DNA from: Nilaparvata lugens
Taxonomy: Eukaryota; Arthropoda; Insecta; Hemiptera; Delphacidae
Assembly (NCBI RefSeq): GCF_014356525.2
Contig: NC_052507.1
Coordinates: 5,184,526-5,248,525, forward strand
DNA length: 64,000 nucleotides
Direction: 5' to 3'
Part shown: in pieces, positions 1 through 11,350 of the stretch
Layout of the letters: every line of letters starts with the position of its first letter
Position numbering within the stretch: position 1 is the stretch's first letter
Notes under the pieces: generated by a model
Database searches by the model: none
Told to the model about the DNA's origin: nothing
The model's input: only the letters and a program-made list of their open reading frames with translations
Position numbers and translations under genes: made by a program

Positions 1-605
1 TGTTGTTAATTATTAATTATACATTGTTAAAAGACGATCTGGCAACAGAGCAAAGCTAGAAAGAGATAGCGCTATCAGCTTTGTTGGATGATAGACAAGG
101 ATAGCAATACCATTGCTAATCAAACACTGCCATTATTTATTTATTTACAATGCAAATGACACTAATGTAATAACATTGAAAGATAAAATAATAAGGTAGT
201 CCTTGTGCTATTTTTCTTCCAAATTTATAGGTGACAAAGTCCAAGATAAGGTTAGAATTTCACTTGTACAATTTTTATAAAATTTTGGTCCAAAATAAAC
301 ATTAAACTATAAATTTTGAATTTAGATGGCTTAAATTGATAAATTAATTAGAAATATTCCACTCAATTACCACTTTTAACGAATAATATTGAGTTATTTG
401 AGAAAATTTGGAACTATTCAAGAAACAGAAACTAGTAAACACTGAAAAAATCAACAAATTTTGTTAATCAATTATTAATTATACATTGTTAAAAGACGAT
501 CTGGCAACAGAACAAAGCTAGAAAGAGATAGTGCTATCCGCTTTGTTGAATGATGGACTAGGATAGCAATAACACTGCCGTTATAACGTGGACCTCACTA
601 TAGAT
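1..605 (-). mobile_element. Two right halves of MITE family A, about 463 bp apart
   Basis: The segment from about 1 to 142 is repeated from about 464 to 604: both share the run cattgttaaaagacgatctg followed by a GATAGCGCTATC-like core. The second copy finishes with the family A end, AACGTGGACCTCACTA. The first copy is interrupted in its end at about position 135 by a short retroposon-like tail that runs to about 265 and recurs at 3121 and 25650. There is no coding content. Confidence 0.7.
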
Positions 606-1213
606 TATCAGCTTTGGTTGAATGAATCTACAAACGGTTATTCTGTAATACATTTTTAAAATCAGGGCAAGACTTTATGCTCACCCTGTAGAATATTCAG
701 TAAATATCCAATACTTCGTGCAAATATTCTTCAGACTTGGAGGAATTTGCGGCGCATAGAAATGGAGGGAGGTCAGCCAATTGCAGTGATGGATTGAGTT
801 ATAGGTGGAAGCGTAGTTGTCAATTTGTCGAGTAGAGTCAGTCGAGTCTGTGATTGCAGAGAGGAAACTTCCTAAGTTTAACATGAGCGCTTGAATACTC
901 ACTGGAAACTAGATAACGCTGGCCGATACACAACGGCAACATAGCAGCCGTTGTATCCCTGCCGCTGTATGTATTCTCTACTGCGCATGTCCATCCCAAG
1001 TCGGTAGTTAATTAAAACGAAGTATAGTATTTTGGACTCAAAATTGGACAAAACTTATGAAGTGATAAACATAACCTATTTTTGGACAATATCTATCCTA
1101 ATTTGGGAAAGGGATAGTTTTGGGCTTTAAGCCTGTTGTACCTTTCCCAATCATTCATAGTTGAGAATTATATTGTATAATATATCTCTTTCCTGTATAG
1201 GGCTACTTGTAAT
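606..1213. other. AT-rich stretch without a recognised feature
   Basis: I see no gene here. Short open frames (for example 681-902 minus) have no recognisable domain, no splice context and AT-driven composition. Confidence 0.5.
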
Positions 1214-1278
1214 ATAAATATAAAGAAAATAAAAATCTCAGTAAGGGTACTGAGATTTTTATTTTCTTTATATTTATG
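1190..1278. repeat. Short hairpin repeat
   Basis: The left arm at 1215-1243 and the right arm at 1249-1278 are near-perfect inverted copies around GGGTAC, with arms rich in aaataaaaatctcag. The same sequence with its leader tttcctgtatagggctact recurs at 41888-41961, where it lies between 12-bp direct repeats. Confidence 0.75.
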
Positions 1279-1360
1279 ATATTGTATCTATCAATGTATA
1301 AATAAATAAATAAATTTATGGATATCATAAATAAAAATATTAATCCGAGTACCCTTATAA

Positions 1361-1827
1361 ATTATTTTTCGCCACACTGCACAGAAAGCAGCTGTTTTCC
1401 AGTCCCTACGTAGATCTGAAAGACATTGTTTGCAGACGATTCTCGTCTGACGTCAGAACAGGTTTCTTTCCGGCCTAAGCCGGAAAGAGTACCCTTTCCA
1501 GCCGCTAACATGGAACTAAGAAAGGTGATCAAAAAACTTTTCATTATTTGTGTTCATTATTCAATAATTAAAACATTTATAATATCTTATTGTCGTTTGA
1601 AAGAATAAAAAAGTTTAAACTCAACCTCCCACATATAATTGAACATCATCTTTTAGGTTATTTATACAAATCAGAATAAAAAATAAAAATACTTGGACAA
1701 TTTCCTGATATTCAGATTACCTCAGATTTGCTAGAGCTATCACCTTCCACTTCTGCTTTCGGAAGTGCTTAGTAAACAACTATTCTCATATATATATTGT
1801 TTATTTTTCTGTGTGGCGAAAAATAGC
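1361..1827. mobile_element. TIR element, family J
   Basis: It begins TTTTTCGCCACACTGC and ends GTGTGGCGAAAAAT, so its termini are inverted. About 130 bp of the left end (1370-1505) reappears inverted at 11818-11950. Short open frames on both strands inside it (1362-1544, 1426-1608) are by-products of this repeat. Confidence 0.6.
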
Positions 1828-1828
1828 G

Positions 1829-1958
1829 TTCGCACCACGGGCAAAAATGTTTTTCCGGCTCTCAATCTTTTCTAGTCCTCGGCCTACGGCCTCGGACTTG
1901 AAAACCGATTTCGAGCCGGAAAAATTTCATTTTCTGCTCTAGGTGCGAAATATATTAT
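1829..1958. repeat. Foldback repeat next to family J
   Basis: Inverted arms run from gttcgcacc to ggtgcgaa, with internal matching blocks ttttccggctc and gagccggaaaa and a short GC-rich apex, ctcggcctacggcctcgg. It looks like a small MITE or one end of a larger element. Confidence 0.5.
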
Positions 1959-2430
1959 TTATTTATATTAAAAGTAGCCCTAAAGAAAAATACAATACAG
2001 AGTCTTTCGAAATTTTTTGAAGTGAATCTTAAACTGTTAACATTGGTAGAATGGAGAGTACGGTTGTTGTCTATATATGAGGAATGACTGACAGATTGTA
2101 GTGAATATCAAACAAAATCACCTTCAATTCTAGAAATATTAAATTTGTGACTGTTTATAATAAATTGAAAGAACTTTCACTTTGAAATGATATTATATTG
2201 CTCCAAATTATCTACCCTATTGTTTCTATCGTGTGTAAGGTCTTGATGATTGTAATTGTATTGATAAATGGAATAAAGTTAATAGTATGAGATTTCTAGT
2301 ATATAATTGAGAACTAGTGCTAGTTCTATGAAGTCTGAGTAAATAAATGCTGAGGTCCGTACGCAGAATCTAAGTTTAAACTAGGATAGATCAACTGTAG
2401 TTTAAACTCTGAATCTAACACTTTATAATA

Positions 2431-2827
2431 AGGCCCGGTTTCCGAGCTCGGGATTCAGCTAAGTCCTAGACTTTAAACAGCTGGAGTCAGAAAATTGGCT
2501 TTCCGAAACGGGGCGTAGTCGCCGTTTTTATGATAATCTTTGATAATCTATTATAGTCTCGTATAAAATTAAATTTCGAAAAACTAGAAAATTGAAGACA
2601 AAATAAAATAAAGAGAAAATAGTGTAAAGTTTCAACTTTTTTGAATTATTCAGAAATGTTTAATTCAGTCAAGGAAAAACGTTTCCAATTATATAAATGA
2701 GAAAATAAAAACTGCTACTACTGTTATAAAAACTGCGACTACGCCCCGTTTTTGGAAAGCCAATTTTCTGTCTCCAGCTGTTTAAAGTCTAGGACTTGGC
2801 TAAATCCCGAGCTCGGAAACCGGGTCT
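2431..2827. mobile_element. MITE family B, complete copy
   Basis: Terminal inverted repeats of about 75 bp begin GGCCCGGTTTCCGAGCTCGG and include ACAGCTGGAGTCAGAAAATT and an inner gggcgtagtcgc. The centre is AT-rich. Flanking TA/TTA bases fit a TA or TNA target duplication. Other copies or fragments are at 43879, 47940-48469, 53077-53407 and 59396. Confidence 0.8.
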
Positions 2828-2975
2828 TAATGATATGGATCAATATTTTACAATAATACATAGCAGGCTATTATTATTAGCATTTTTTACAATTCTCACG
2901 GCCACTGGCAAAATTTTAAATGTTTTGAAATTATGATGTATTTTCTAGTAGTTTGGATATTGAAGAATAATAATA

Positions 2976-3058
2976 TCGAGTAACCAGGCTGGATCAGGTC
3001 TGGTGTCAGAGTTTTCAGGTCGCAACTGATCAATTTCAGGGCTTCTGACATGACATAT
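2976..3058 (-). repeat. Short dispersed repeat (~85 bp)
   Basis: It contains caggtctggtgtcagag and aggtcgcaactgatcaattt. The same unit occurs on the other strand at 28192-28277 and 38083-38166, each next to a run resembling gatattattatt. Its class is unknown. Confidence 0.6.
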
Positions 3059-3120
3059 GAATTATGTATTGAATTAGATAGTAGTTTTTTGAATATTAAT
3101 GATCGAATTATCAATTATTA

Positions 3121-3245
3121 TTCTTTATTCATTTATACAATAAATAAGTACATTATCAAAATGATAGGGAGAGGAAAAAATAAGGTAACCTTGTGCTATT
3201 CCTCTCCCAAATTTAGATAAGGTTACACATAGTCCGAAATAGATG
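3121..3245 (-). repeat. Retroposon 3'-tail-like repeat
   Basis: A TTTATT-rich start is followed by gggagaggaaaa and cctctcccaaatttagataa. Similar units sit at about 135-265 and 25650-25765. A reversed polyadenylation-like start suggests the 3' end of a minus-strand retroposon. I see no coding part. Confidence 0.4.
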
Positions 3246-3926
3246 TCTTGTCATTATGAAATTAATGTTTAAACAATTTTTCTGTTTTGTTAGAAAACTG
3301 ACTAAAATACTCGTTTTACGAAATGAAATTGAAATCAAACAAGTATTCAAAAATTGTTGTAAATAATAGAAATCAATGATTGACAATGCTGAATACAATG
3401 ATTTAAAATGAATGATTGATAATTGAATTATGATATGTTCTAAGAATATAATTGTAAAATATAACTGGTAGTTTCTTCCATATTCTTTTTGGAACACTTT
3501 AATACAGCATGTATCATAATACACCGTGATTCAAAAAGAATATCACAACTTTGAAAATTGATAACTCTGCAAAGAATAAACGTAGAGTAAAGCACTATCT
3601 GTCATCGATTTGAGGAAGCTCTGAAGTTTTTTTAGTTCCTTATTTAGTCCCATTGGCACTCATCTGTCCGTGTCTATTTGAATGAAAACTATCCGAGGCA
3701 ATGGATCGGCTGCTAAGCAGCTCGAGACAGAGCACTTCATCACTGGCCTCCGAGAAGCCCTGACCTCACCCCCTGAGATTTTTTTCTATGGGGGTACGTT
3801 AAAGATAAGGTGTATCGACCGCCTCTACCAGCTAACATTGAGGAGCTCAAACAAGAAATAACAGCAGCTGTACAAACTGTTACGCCCGATATGCTACTGA
3901 GGGTGTGCAACGAGTTCGTGTATCGC

Positions 3927-4290
3927 CATAGCCACCTCTAATACAAGGCCCCGGCCTACGATATTGCAACGTCGCAGTGTAAGCCAAGAATCTAATACAT
4001 GATTGGTGAAAAAGATTTTAAAAAATACCAGCTGATCTTTTTCACCAATCATGTATTAAGGTGCGTACAGATATACTCCACGAACATGAGCAATTCACTT
4101 TTAATCAGCTGACTATATCTGTATTTTTACAGAAACGGTAAGATACAGATATAAAAAGCTTAGCATCAGCTGATTATAAGTGAATTGCTCATGTTCGCGG
4201 CGCGTAAATCTGTACGCACCTTTAGATTCTAGGCCTAAACTGCGACGTTGCAATATGGTATGCCGGGGTCTTGTATTAGAGGTGGCTGTG
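3927..4290. mobile_element. MITE family D inserted in the mariner transposase
   Basis: Ends CATAGCCACCTCTAATAC and its inverse. The flanks read gtatcgc (3920-3926) and gtatcgt (4291-4297), a 7-bp target duplication with one mismatch that splits the transposase reading FVYR|IDIT. The element is longer than the other copies because a family F element is inserted in it. Confidence 0.8.
4059..4221. mobile_element. Foldback MITE family F nested in D
   Basis: Ends AGGTGCGTACAGA / TCTGTACGCACCT. It is flanked by TTA on both sides (4056-4058 and 4222-4224), which fits a PIF/Harbinger-like target. The arms carry gagcaattcact and its inverse. A 162-bp relative is at 20485-20646. Confidence 0.75.
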
Positions 4291-4769
4291 GTATCGTATT
4301 GATATCACTCGAGTGTCTGGAGGGGGTCACATTTTTGTGAACTTGTTTTCTAGTGGGAAAAAACTTAATTCAATACTCTTTATTTTGATTTATAACCCAA
4401 GTTTCTGTTATGTTTCCTTGATTAAATACAGATTTTAAGTTGTGGTATTCTTTTTGAATCATCCTGTATTAGCATTGATATTGTGGTTTTAGTATTGATA
4501 AAAATCTAATGTAGTAAAACTGATAGGTTGCATTATTTGTTCATTCAACGACTCTTTTCATTCGAAGTATGATTTTATTGAAAATTTAGAATTCCTCAAC
4601 AATTATCATCTTTTAGATAAAAGCTAGTTGCCATTGTAATGTAACACTAATCCAATATGGCTGTTGTAGATAGAATGGTATCATTTATGAAAGCTTTTTC
4701 AGTTGTAAAAATATTTAGGACTGTTTTAAGATTATATTAACTACATTTTATATTATTGATAGATATTAG

Positions 4770-5152
4770 CATAGCCACCTCTAATCACTACCTCCGTAAA
4801 CAAAGCCGTAGTGCATTAGTGTGACGTCAGCACAGGTAGGGCTCCTACACCAATAAAAAATTGTTGATTTCAGCTGATCTTTATCAGCTAGTATTTTATT
4901 GGCGTAGGAGCCCTACCTGTGCTGACGTTACACGAATGCACTACGGCTTTGTTTACGGAGGTAGTGCTCTAATACAAGGCCCCGGCCTACGATATTGCAA
5001 CGTCGCAGTGTAGGCCTAGAATCTAATACATGATTGGTGAAAAATATCAGCTGGTATTTTTTAAAATCTTCGCCAATCATTTATTCGATTCTAGGCCTAC
5101 ACTGCGACGTTGCAATATCGTAGGCCGGTGCCTTGTATTAGAGGTGTCTATG
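4770..5152. mobile_element. MITE family D, complete, with a nested E
   Basis: It is flanked by perfect 7-bp direct repeats ATATTAG at 4763-4769 and 5153-5159. Ends are CATAGCCACCTCTAAT and its near inverse. Arms contain ATATTGCAACGTCGCAGTG and its complement around a CAGCTG core. Family E is inserted 16 bp inside the left end. Confidence 0.85.
4786..4966. mobile_element. Foldback MITE family E nested in D
   Basis: It is 181 bp, starting CACTACCTCCGTAAACAAAG and ending with the inverse. Perfect 7-bp repeats CTCTAAT flank it (4779-4785 and 4967-4973). Arms include GTGACGTCAGCACAGGTAGG. Confidence 0.85.
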
Positions 5153-5159
5153 ATATTAG

Positions 5160-6340
5160 TATTAAAAAATAGCGTATCGAATTCGCGATTGTGTGAGCTA
5201 TATTTGAATGATATTGATAAGAGCTTCAAACGTAATTATATTTTCCAGATATAGAGGTTGTACAGTGTGCTAATGTCTTTAGAGTGATAAATCTATTTTT
5301 GTATTTGTTCTCACTAATATTATTTATTTTATTTGAGAGTTTATACGGAGTGCAATAAATAGGATCATCTATGTGCTAGAAATGATAATTCACAGTTTAG
5401 GCTAATGTTAAAATGCCTGAGAAATAGTAAGGCTTGGAGGATCAAATATGCAAAACTACTCTTTTAACACTAAACATATTGTCTTTGCGTTCAAGTTGTT
5501 GTTAAGGTTTGTTCACTGTGTTGTTGCAGCTTTGTATCTACCAAGACTTGTGCTTGAAGTCTCCGGTTGTCTTATTTTCACATCTACATTCACTGCTTGC
5601 TAATTTCAATTTCATCTGCATCTGCAAATCTTTCATTTGCAAGATTTATTCTCAAATCTAATCTAGGCTCTCCTTCAGATTTAATTTCTTATAGATACGG
5701 GTAGTACTATGGTACAGCACATATTCTTAATGATATTGACTTGAATATTATTTAAAAATAAATCAATTAAATCTGTTAATATGTAAGATTTTTATTGTGA
5801 GATCGCAGTAATTATTAAAACATTCATTTCAAATTGATTGGATATTTTTCTAAGTTCTGGACATGCGCTTAATTTGATCCTACAAGTTATATCGTCATCA
5901 TCATCATAATCATCATTCCCTTAGCTAAGTTAATCTCGTCTCTAGTGAAACGCTTCATTGCAAACTAATTAGAAATAAACATATTTCAATAATTTAGTTA
6001 TTGAAAATAATCACCTTCATTAGCCAACGAATTTTTAACATAATTTTTTCATCTTAACCGTCCCATCACAAACCCCCCTGTATTGTATGTATTAGATCTA
6101 TGCCTTTCATTTATGTAGATTTATATTGATGCTTTTATATTAATTTGAGTAAAAATAAAACAATTATCGAATTTTACGTCTGTGTATGTGATTTGTGATC
6201 CAAAATCCAAAACCAATAGATTAATTATTTTTTTGTTTTAAAAATTAATTCAACTCTATTAATTCAATTTGTGATAAAACTTAAGAGTGCAATGTACATA
6301 AAATTGGTGCAGTGATTTAGCAGCTAAATATTGTGCTATT
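5160..6340. other. AT-rich intergenic stretch
   Basis: No gene, RNA or inverted-repeat element recognised. It contains only simple AT-rich sequence and short chance frames. Confidence 0.5.
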
Positions 6341-6690
6341 TAGTGAGGTCGACGTTATAATGGCAGTTTTTGATTAAAAAATTAATGTGTTACCAACCTT
6401 GTCTATTATTCGACAAATCAGATACCGCTATCCTTTTCTATCTTTCTCCGCAATGTTGCCTGATCGTTTTTCAACAATGTAGAAATATAATAGTATGAAA
6501 AAACATTATTAGATAATCAAAAAGTATCTTTCATTGTCTTTATGAATGAAATATAATTTATTATTTCAATAAAGAATGAATAGTTGATATACCTGTATCA
6601 GCTATCTTCTATAGAAGGCAGTGGCAAGGCAGAGAATCGGAAACGCTGTTCAACTATATTTCTTCACTGCCATTATAACGTGCACCCTTA
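6341..6690. mobile_element. MITE family A, full-length diverged copy
   Basis: The left end TAGTGAGGTCGACGTTATAA and the right end TTATAACGTGCACCCTTA are inverted. The interior holds tctgcc-like and GCTATCC-like blocks seen in all copies. About 350 bp, with no coding capacity. Confidence 0.75.
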
Positions 6691-6896
6691 ATACACACTT
6701 TTGTTCGAGGATATTTTTATTCTGGAACTTTCTTCAAAAAATCGATAGCTGAAATACCAGCTTGTTATAGTTGACTTAAACTACTTACAATAATTTAATT
6801 ATTATACTTTTTAAAATCAGTAATATTTTTACTCTGAACTTGGGTTCGAGAGCCGCACCAGATTAGCCGCATTTGGCCACCCCTGATTGACCGAAC

Positions 6897-7090
6897 GAAG
6901 TGAGGTCTAAGATTCAAGTCGACGGTTTGGCATTTCTCTTATGCGTATATACGTTGCGCATAACGAAGTGAGGTCTAAGATTCAAGTCGACGGTTTGGCA
7001 TTTCTCTTATGCGCATGTACGTTGCGCATTATGCAATTATGCGTTATGCGCATATATATGTTGCGCATTTACGGCGAAACGCGGTAATAG
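6897..7090. repeat. Tandem duplication, ~66-bp unit
   Basis: The unit cgaagtgaggtctaagattc...tgcgcat occurs at about 6897-6963 and again at about 6964-7027, followed by further GCGCAT/ATGCGC runs to about 7075. The phrase gcgaagtgaggtctaagatt also occurs near 28993. Confidence 0.6.
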
Positions 7091-7616
7091 ATTTTCATGA
7101 AATTTGACAGGTATTTTCCTTTTTAAATTGCGCGTCGACGTATATACAAGGTTTTTGGAAATTTTGCATTTCAAGAATAATATAAAAGGAAAAAGGAGCC
7201 TCCTTCATACGCCAATATTAGAGTAAAAATCAGACTATAGAATTATTCATCATAAATCAGCTAACAAGTGATTACACAGATGTGTGGAGAAGCCAGTCTG
7301 TCTATTGCTGTATTTTCCATAAGGTCTATAGTTTCAATCAGGTACTTGTGGATGAGAATACTGCGTGAGGTTTACTGTTCACAGAACTACTAGTATAAGG
7401 CGAGTTATTTACTGAAAAATCAATTTTTCTGCAATTATAGCGTGGACCTCTCACTACGTTGTTGGCATGTTCATGTATTCTGACTCCCTGGTACAAAATT
7501 ATAACCGCTAAAATTCTACCAGGGGAGCAGAAGATTGAAAGAGGTAGTGAACAGTATTGCGGGTTGCCTATTCTTTAGTTGCAAGGCGTTATTCGTGCTA
7601 CCACATGGATTGTTGA

Positions 7617-8790
7617 TTTTCAAATGACCATATCTCCTGAACGGTAAGGAATTTTGCAAATCGGATTCCAGATTCGTGTTTCTCGCATCAAAGACCATAG
7701 GATCAGGAAGTATAAGCGATTTTTATTCTTCAAAAAAAAAAAATGAGAACGGTAAAAAAAGTATCTCAGATTCGGCTGAAATTGTCATCATAGATAAAGC
7801 TCTACCTGAGAAATGTCGGATCCAAATTTGGTACCCTCAGCTATTTTACAGGATGAGTTATGCAGCTTCAAACATAAAAGTTGCAAATTTTCAAATGGCC
7901 ATATCTCCTTAACGGTAAGGAATTTTGCAAATCGGGATCCAGATTCGTGTTCTTCGCATCAAATACCATGAGATCACGATGTTTGAGCGATTTTTATTTT
8001 TCACAAAAAAATGAGAAAACCCATGGATTGATGGACATCGTGAAACACACTAAAACGGAAAGTATCTCAGATTTGGCTGAAATTGTCATCATAGATAAAG
8101 ACCTGAGAAATGTCGGAGCGAAATTTGGCACCATCAGCTACTATACGGGATGAGTTATGCAGCTTCAAACATAAAATTTGCAAATTATGAAACGGCCATA
8201 TCTAATAAACGGTAAGGAATTTTGCAAATATGATTCCAGATTCGTGTTTCTCGCATCAAAGACCATAGGATCACGAAGTTTGAGCGATTTTCATTTTTCA
8301 CAAGAAATGAGAAAAACCATCGTGCGTTTTGGAACAGTAAAAAAAGTATCTCAGATTAGGCTGAAATTGTCATCGTAGATGAAGCTCCACCTGAGAAATG
8401 TCGGAGCCAAATTTGGCACCTTCAGCGTGAATACAGAGTGAATTATGCAGCTTCAAACATAAAATTTACAAATTTTCAAATGGCCATATCTAATGAACAG
8501 TGAAGAATTTTGCATATCGGATTCAAGATTCATGTTCCTCGCATCAAAGAGCAAAAGGTAACAAAGTTTGAGCGATTTTTATTTCTCACAAAAAATGAGA
8601 AAACCCATGGACTAACTAACCATCGTGCGTTTTGGAACAGAAAAAAAAGTATCTCAGATTTGGCTGAAATTGTCATCATATATGAAGCTCTACCTGAGAA
8701 ATGTCGGAGCCAAATTTGGCACCCCCAGCTACTATACAGAGTAGTAATGCAGCTTCCAACATAAAATTTCCAAATTCTCAAACGGCCATC
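7617..8790 (+). repeat. Tandem array, four ~290-bp units
   Basis: The phrase GGCCATATCT (or a close variant) recurs at about 7626, 7897, 8194, 8482 and 8784, giving unit lengths of 271, 297, 288 and 302 bp. Each unit also has attttgcaaatcggattcc, gtatctcagat and gctgaaattgtcatca. Open frames in this stretch repeat the same peptides (SISDLAEIVII) and reflect the array, not a gene; each has stops. Confidence 0.8.
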
Positions 8791-9356
8791 TCTAATGAAC
8801 TGGGGTAGAACCTAGCCAATGGGGGTGCCAAATGTTATTCACTGAAACATATTATAATCTTTGCTCCACTCTGAGAGCGAGGAACAAGAATATGAAGTCA
8901 GATTTTAAAAACTCGTAACAGTTTTCAAATTATGAGTACTTCTAGCTTTGAAATGTAAATTCTCGTACTAAACGTCTTGAACGGGTGTGAATTTCACAAA
9001 TCTAAGAACAGCTTCTTGGTTCTGTCTTTAAGGACTATCATCTACAGTATTTGACAGGAGAGAAAGATCCACATTATAATGTACTTTTCAACTTACAAAA
9101 ATCTGAATCATTCCTCGGAATCTTCCAAACGTATTCCGAAGAAAACTAGTCTTCACACACAGACCTCAGGTCCATGTGGAGATCATTATCAAAGCACTGT
9201 CGGTTCACGACTCTTCTCTGGTGAATTCAATCCTGATGAGTTATGAATCTCTATCATGATCAAAACTAGGATTACGATTTTTGAGGATCAGTTTCTATTC
9301 ATTTAATTTCAACTATTTTGTTTGAGTTCTTTATTGTACAAACATATTATTCTTAT
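8791..9356. other. Intergenic stretch without a recognised feature
   Basis: No coding signal and no clear repeat. It leads directly into the 5'-truncated LINE. Confidence 0.4.
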
Positions 9357-9944
9357 ACAGCTCCAAAAAAGCTGTTAGAGCGATCAAAGGTATTATGCTT
9401 TTAGAGTCCTGTAGGAACAACTTCAAAGAACTAACCGTTCCCTCTATTTATATCTATGATGTGATTATGCATGTTAGAAGAAAGACTATGACTAGAAATG
9501 CTGATTCGCATGGATACAATACTAGAAATAGAGGAGACCATGCTTCACTGTATCACAGAACAGCTCTTTTTAGGAAGAAACCAACATATATTGGCCTTAA
9601 ATTTATTAGACAGCTTCCTCTTAATTTGAAAAATTGTGAAGCTGTCGATGTTTTTGAGGAGTTAAAAACTTACTTGATGCTTGGAGTATCCTATAGCACA
9701 GAAGAGTTTGTGTGTAGAGAGGGTTCCTTTGTGTGATTTTTTTCTTCTTTTTTTGTATTAATTACTGTATGTATTATAAATTTTTGACAATTCCTATACT
9801 CTGATTAGAGTCTCTGGGAAGCTTTAAAAACAAACAAACTTATGTATGAGTTCTTGTAAGAATATGTAGAACTGACAGCAGATTGTGAATAATATTGTTT
9901 CGTTTTTCAAGAGGAATAAATAACTTTTTGAATTGAATTGAATG
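9357..9944 (+). pseudogene. Non-LTR retrotransposon ORF2 C-terminus and 3' tail
   Basis: The frame from about 9357 to 9736 reads KAVRAIKGIMLLESCRN, then NFKELTVPSIYIYDVIM, then HGYNTRNRGDHA and a final FEELKTYLM. This is the typical tail of insect LINE ORF2 proteins downstream of the reverse transcriptase: a conserved ESC(R)xxFKELxxLxxxxIY block, then HxxNTRxR. Everything upstream (endonuclease and RT) is missing, so the insertion is 5'-truncated. A 3' UTR follows to a short AATTG-repeat tail at 9931-9946, with aataaa at about 9917. This ORF part is intact to its stop. Which clade (Jockey- or CR1-like) cannot be decided from this piece. Confidence 0.75.
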
Positions 9945-10462
9945 TAGACCTTAGCCACAAAAACATCAACCGGTACCTTCTTGGACAATTCTCTCAATGA
10001 TATTGCTAATACGTATCCTTATTCAAGGAATTTGAGATTTTGGGGAAAGATTAAACACAGTTTGAGATTTAAAACTTTATTATTTACATAACTAAATAAA
10101 TATTACTCTATCAAGTATTATTACTTGTGTGCATTATGGAGAGAAGTAATGACTACCACTATTCAATAAAATAAATTCGATTGAAAACACATTATTGTAG
10201 AGTTAAGAGCAAAAATTCCGTCAAGAGTAAGCAAAATGTGCATATTGCATACATAAATGCTATCAAAAAGTAACAATTTCGAGCTGATGAAGTTTTAAAA
10301 TAGTGAATAATCAATTCTACTACAGAGTAATGAATTTCAATTGATAAAACTAATATAAATTCTAATTTTAAAACAAATGTAGGCTAGTTGCTAAGCTTGT
10401 TGAATTTCAGTGATGTTGAAATTTATCTATTTTTATTTGTGAAAATGGAATCTTAGTGATGT

Positions 10463-10840
10463 CCAATCAACTGGCTTCAAATACGGCAATCAAGAGTTCC
10501 ATCATAATCTATGAATAAAGATTTGAGTGAACCTATGATTATAATCATAGATTTGTCCAAGCAATTGGCTTTAAATACGGCAATCAAGAGTTCCATCATA
10601 ATCTATGAATAAAGATTTGAATGAACCTATGATTATAATCATAGATTTGAGTGAACCTATGATTATAATCATAGATTTGAGTGAACCTATGATTATAATC
10701 ATAGATTTGAGTGAACCTATGATTATAATCATTGATTTGAATGAACCTATGATTATAATCATAGATTTGAGTGAATATAATATGATCATAATCATGCATT
10801 TGATTGAACCTATAAGAAATCATAGATTTCAGTGACTCTA
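10463..10840. repeat. Palindromic ~30-bp tandem array
   Basis: Eight or so units of GAACCTATGATTATAATCAT plus AGATTTGAGT run from about 10530 to 10800. Each unit has the perfect palindrome ATGATTATAATCAT. The left flank, containing aatacggcaatcaagagttc, is itself duplicated (about 10475-10556 and 10570-10650), so a larger duplication preceded or accompanied the short expansion. Open frames in all phases (MIIIIGS, YDYNHRF) are array artefacts. Confidence 0.85.
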
Positions 10841-11350
10841 TAAATTAAATCATAAGTTACAGAATTGAGTAGAAACCTGGATGCTCATAATATAATTAAT
10901 TATTTATTGTATTATGCAGAATGAAGCATTGATATAAACTAGTCCACTGATTTTATGCTATATTGGGATTCTATACTATCAGTATTCCACATGAATTAAT
11001 TTCAATAAAAAAACATTTAATATCAAATAGAATTATAGTACACTTTAAATTGATAAAATATTAAAAAACAAGAATACAAATTGCAACGTAAAAAAGTAGC
11101 CCTGAATTCATACATTAAAAAAAATTATAATATCAATTGCCTGAAAATATCACAAATATATTAAAAAGTAACACACATGTTTCAACACCTTCGGTGTCAT
11201 ATTCAGTGTGACAATTCAAAACTGAACATATTCTTGTGTTTTAATATGAATAAATATCACTATATCTTACCAAAAACAGTATCTCAAGTCAAAAATTAAT
11301 TACATTTTTACGTTATTCAAATCAAATATAGTATATTACGCTACAAGCAC

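Larger units (their letters stand above)
3676..4340 (+). pseudogene. mariner transposase C-terminal remnant
   Basis: Conceptual translation with frame corrections shows hallmarks of the C-terminal half of mariner/Tc1 transposases. A degraded YPxxWIG block comes first, then WPPRSPDLTP and FFLWGYVKDKVY, which contain the region of the last catalytic Asp, and then a helix reading PLPANIEELKQEITAAVQ. Coding stops at 3926 where MITE D is inserted and resumes after 4297 with an arginine-valine-SGGGHI stretch near the family's usual C-terminus. At the catalytic motif the reading is damaged (CCCCCTGAGATTTTTTTC), with a frame error. There is no start codon and no DDE N-terminal part, so it cannot encode an active enzyme. 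Confidence 0.75.
3522..4466 (+). mobile_element. mariner-type DNA transposon, internally deleted
   Basis: Terminal inverted repeats of about 30 bp, differing at a few positions, read GATTCAAAAAGAATATCAC on the left and are inverted on the right (gtggtattctttttgaatc). They are flanked by TA on both sides (3520-3521 and 4467-4468), the family's target duplication. Without the MITE inserted at 3927-4290 the element would be only about 580 bp, so most of the transposase is gone. Confidence 0.8.

Noticed and set aside
10530..10800. Regular repeats resembling a CRISPR array
   Set aside because: The units are contiguous with no unique spacers, and the window is animal nuclear DNA with intron-split genes.
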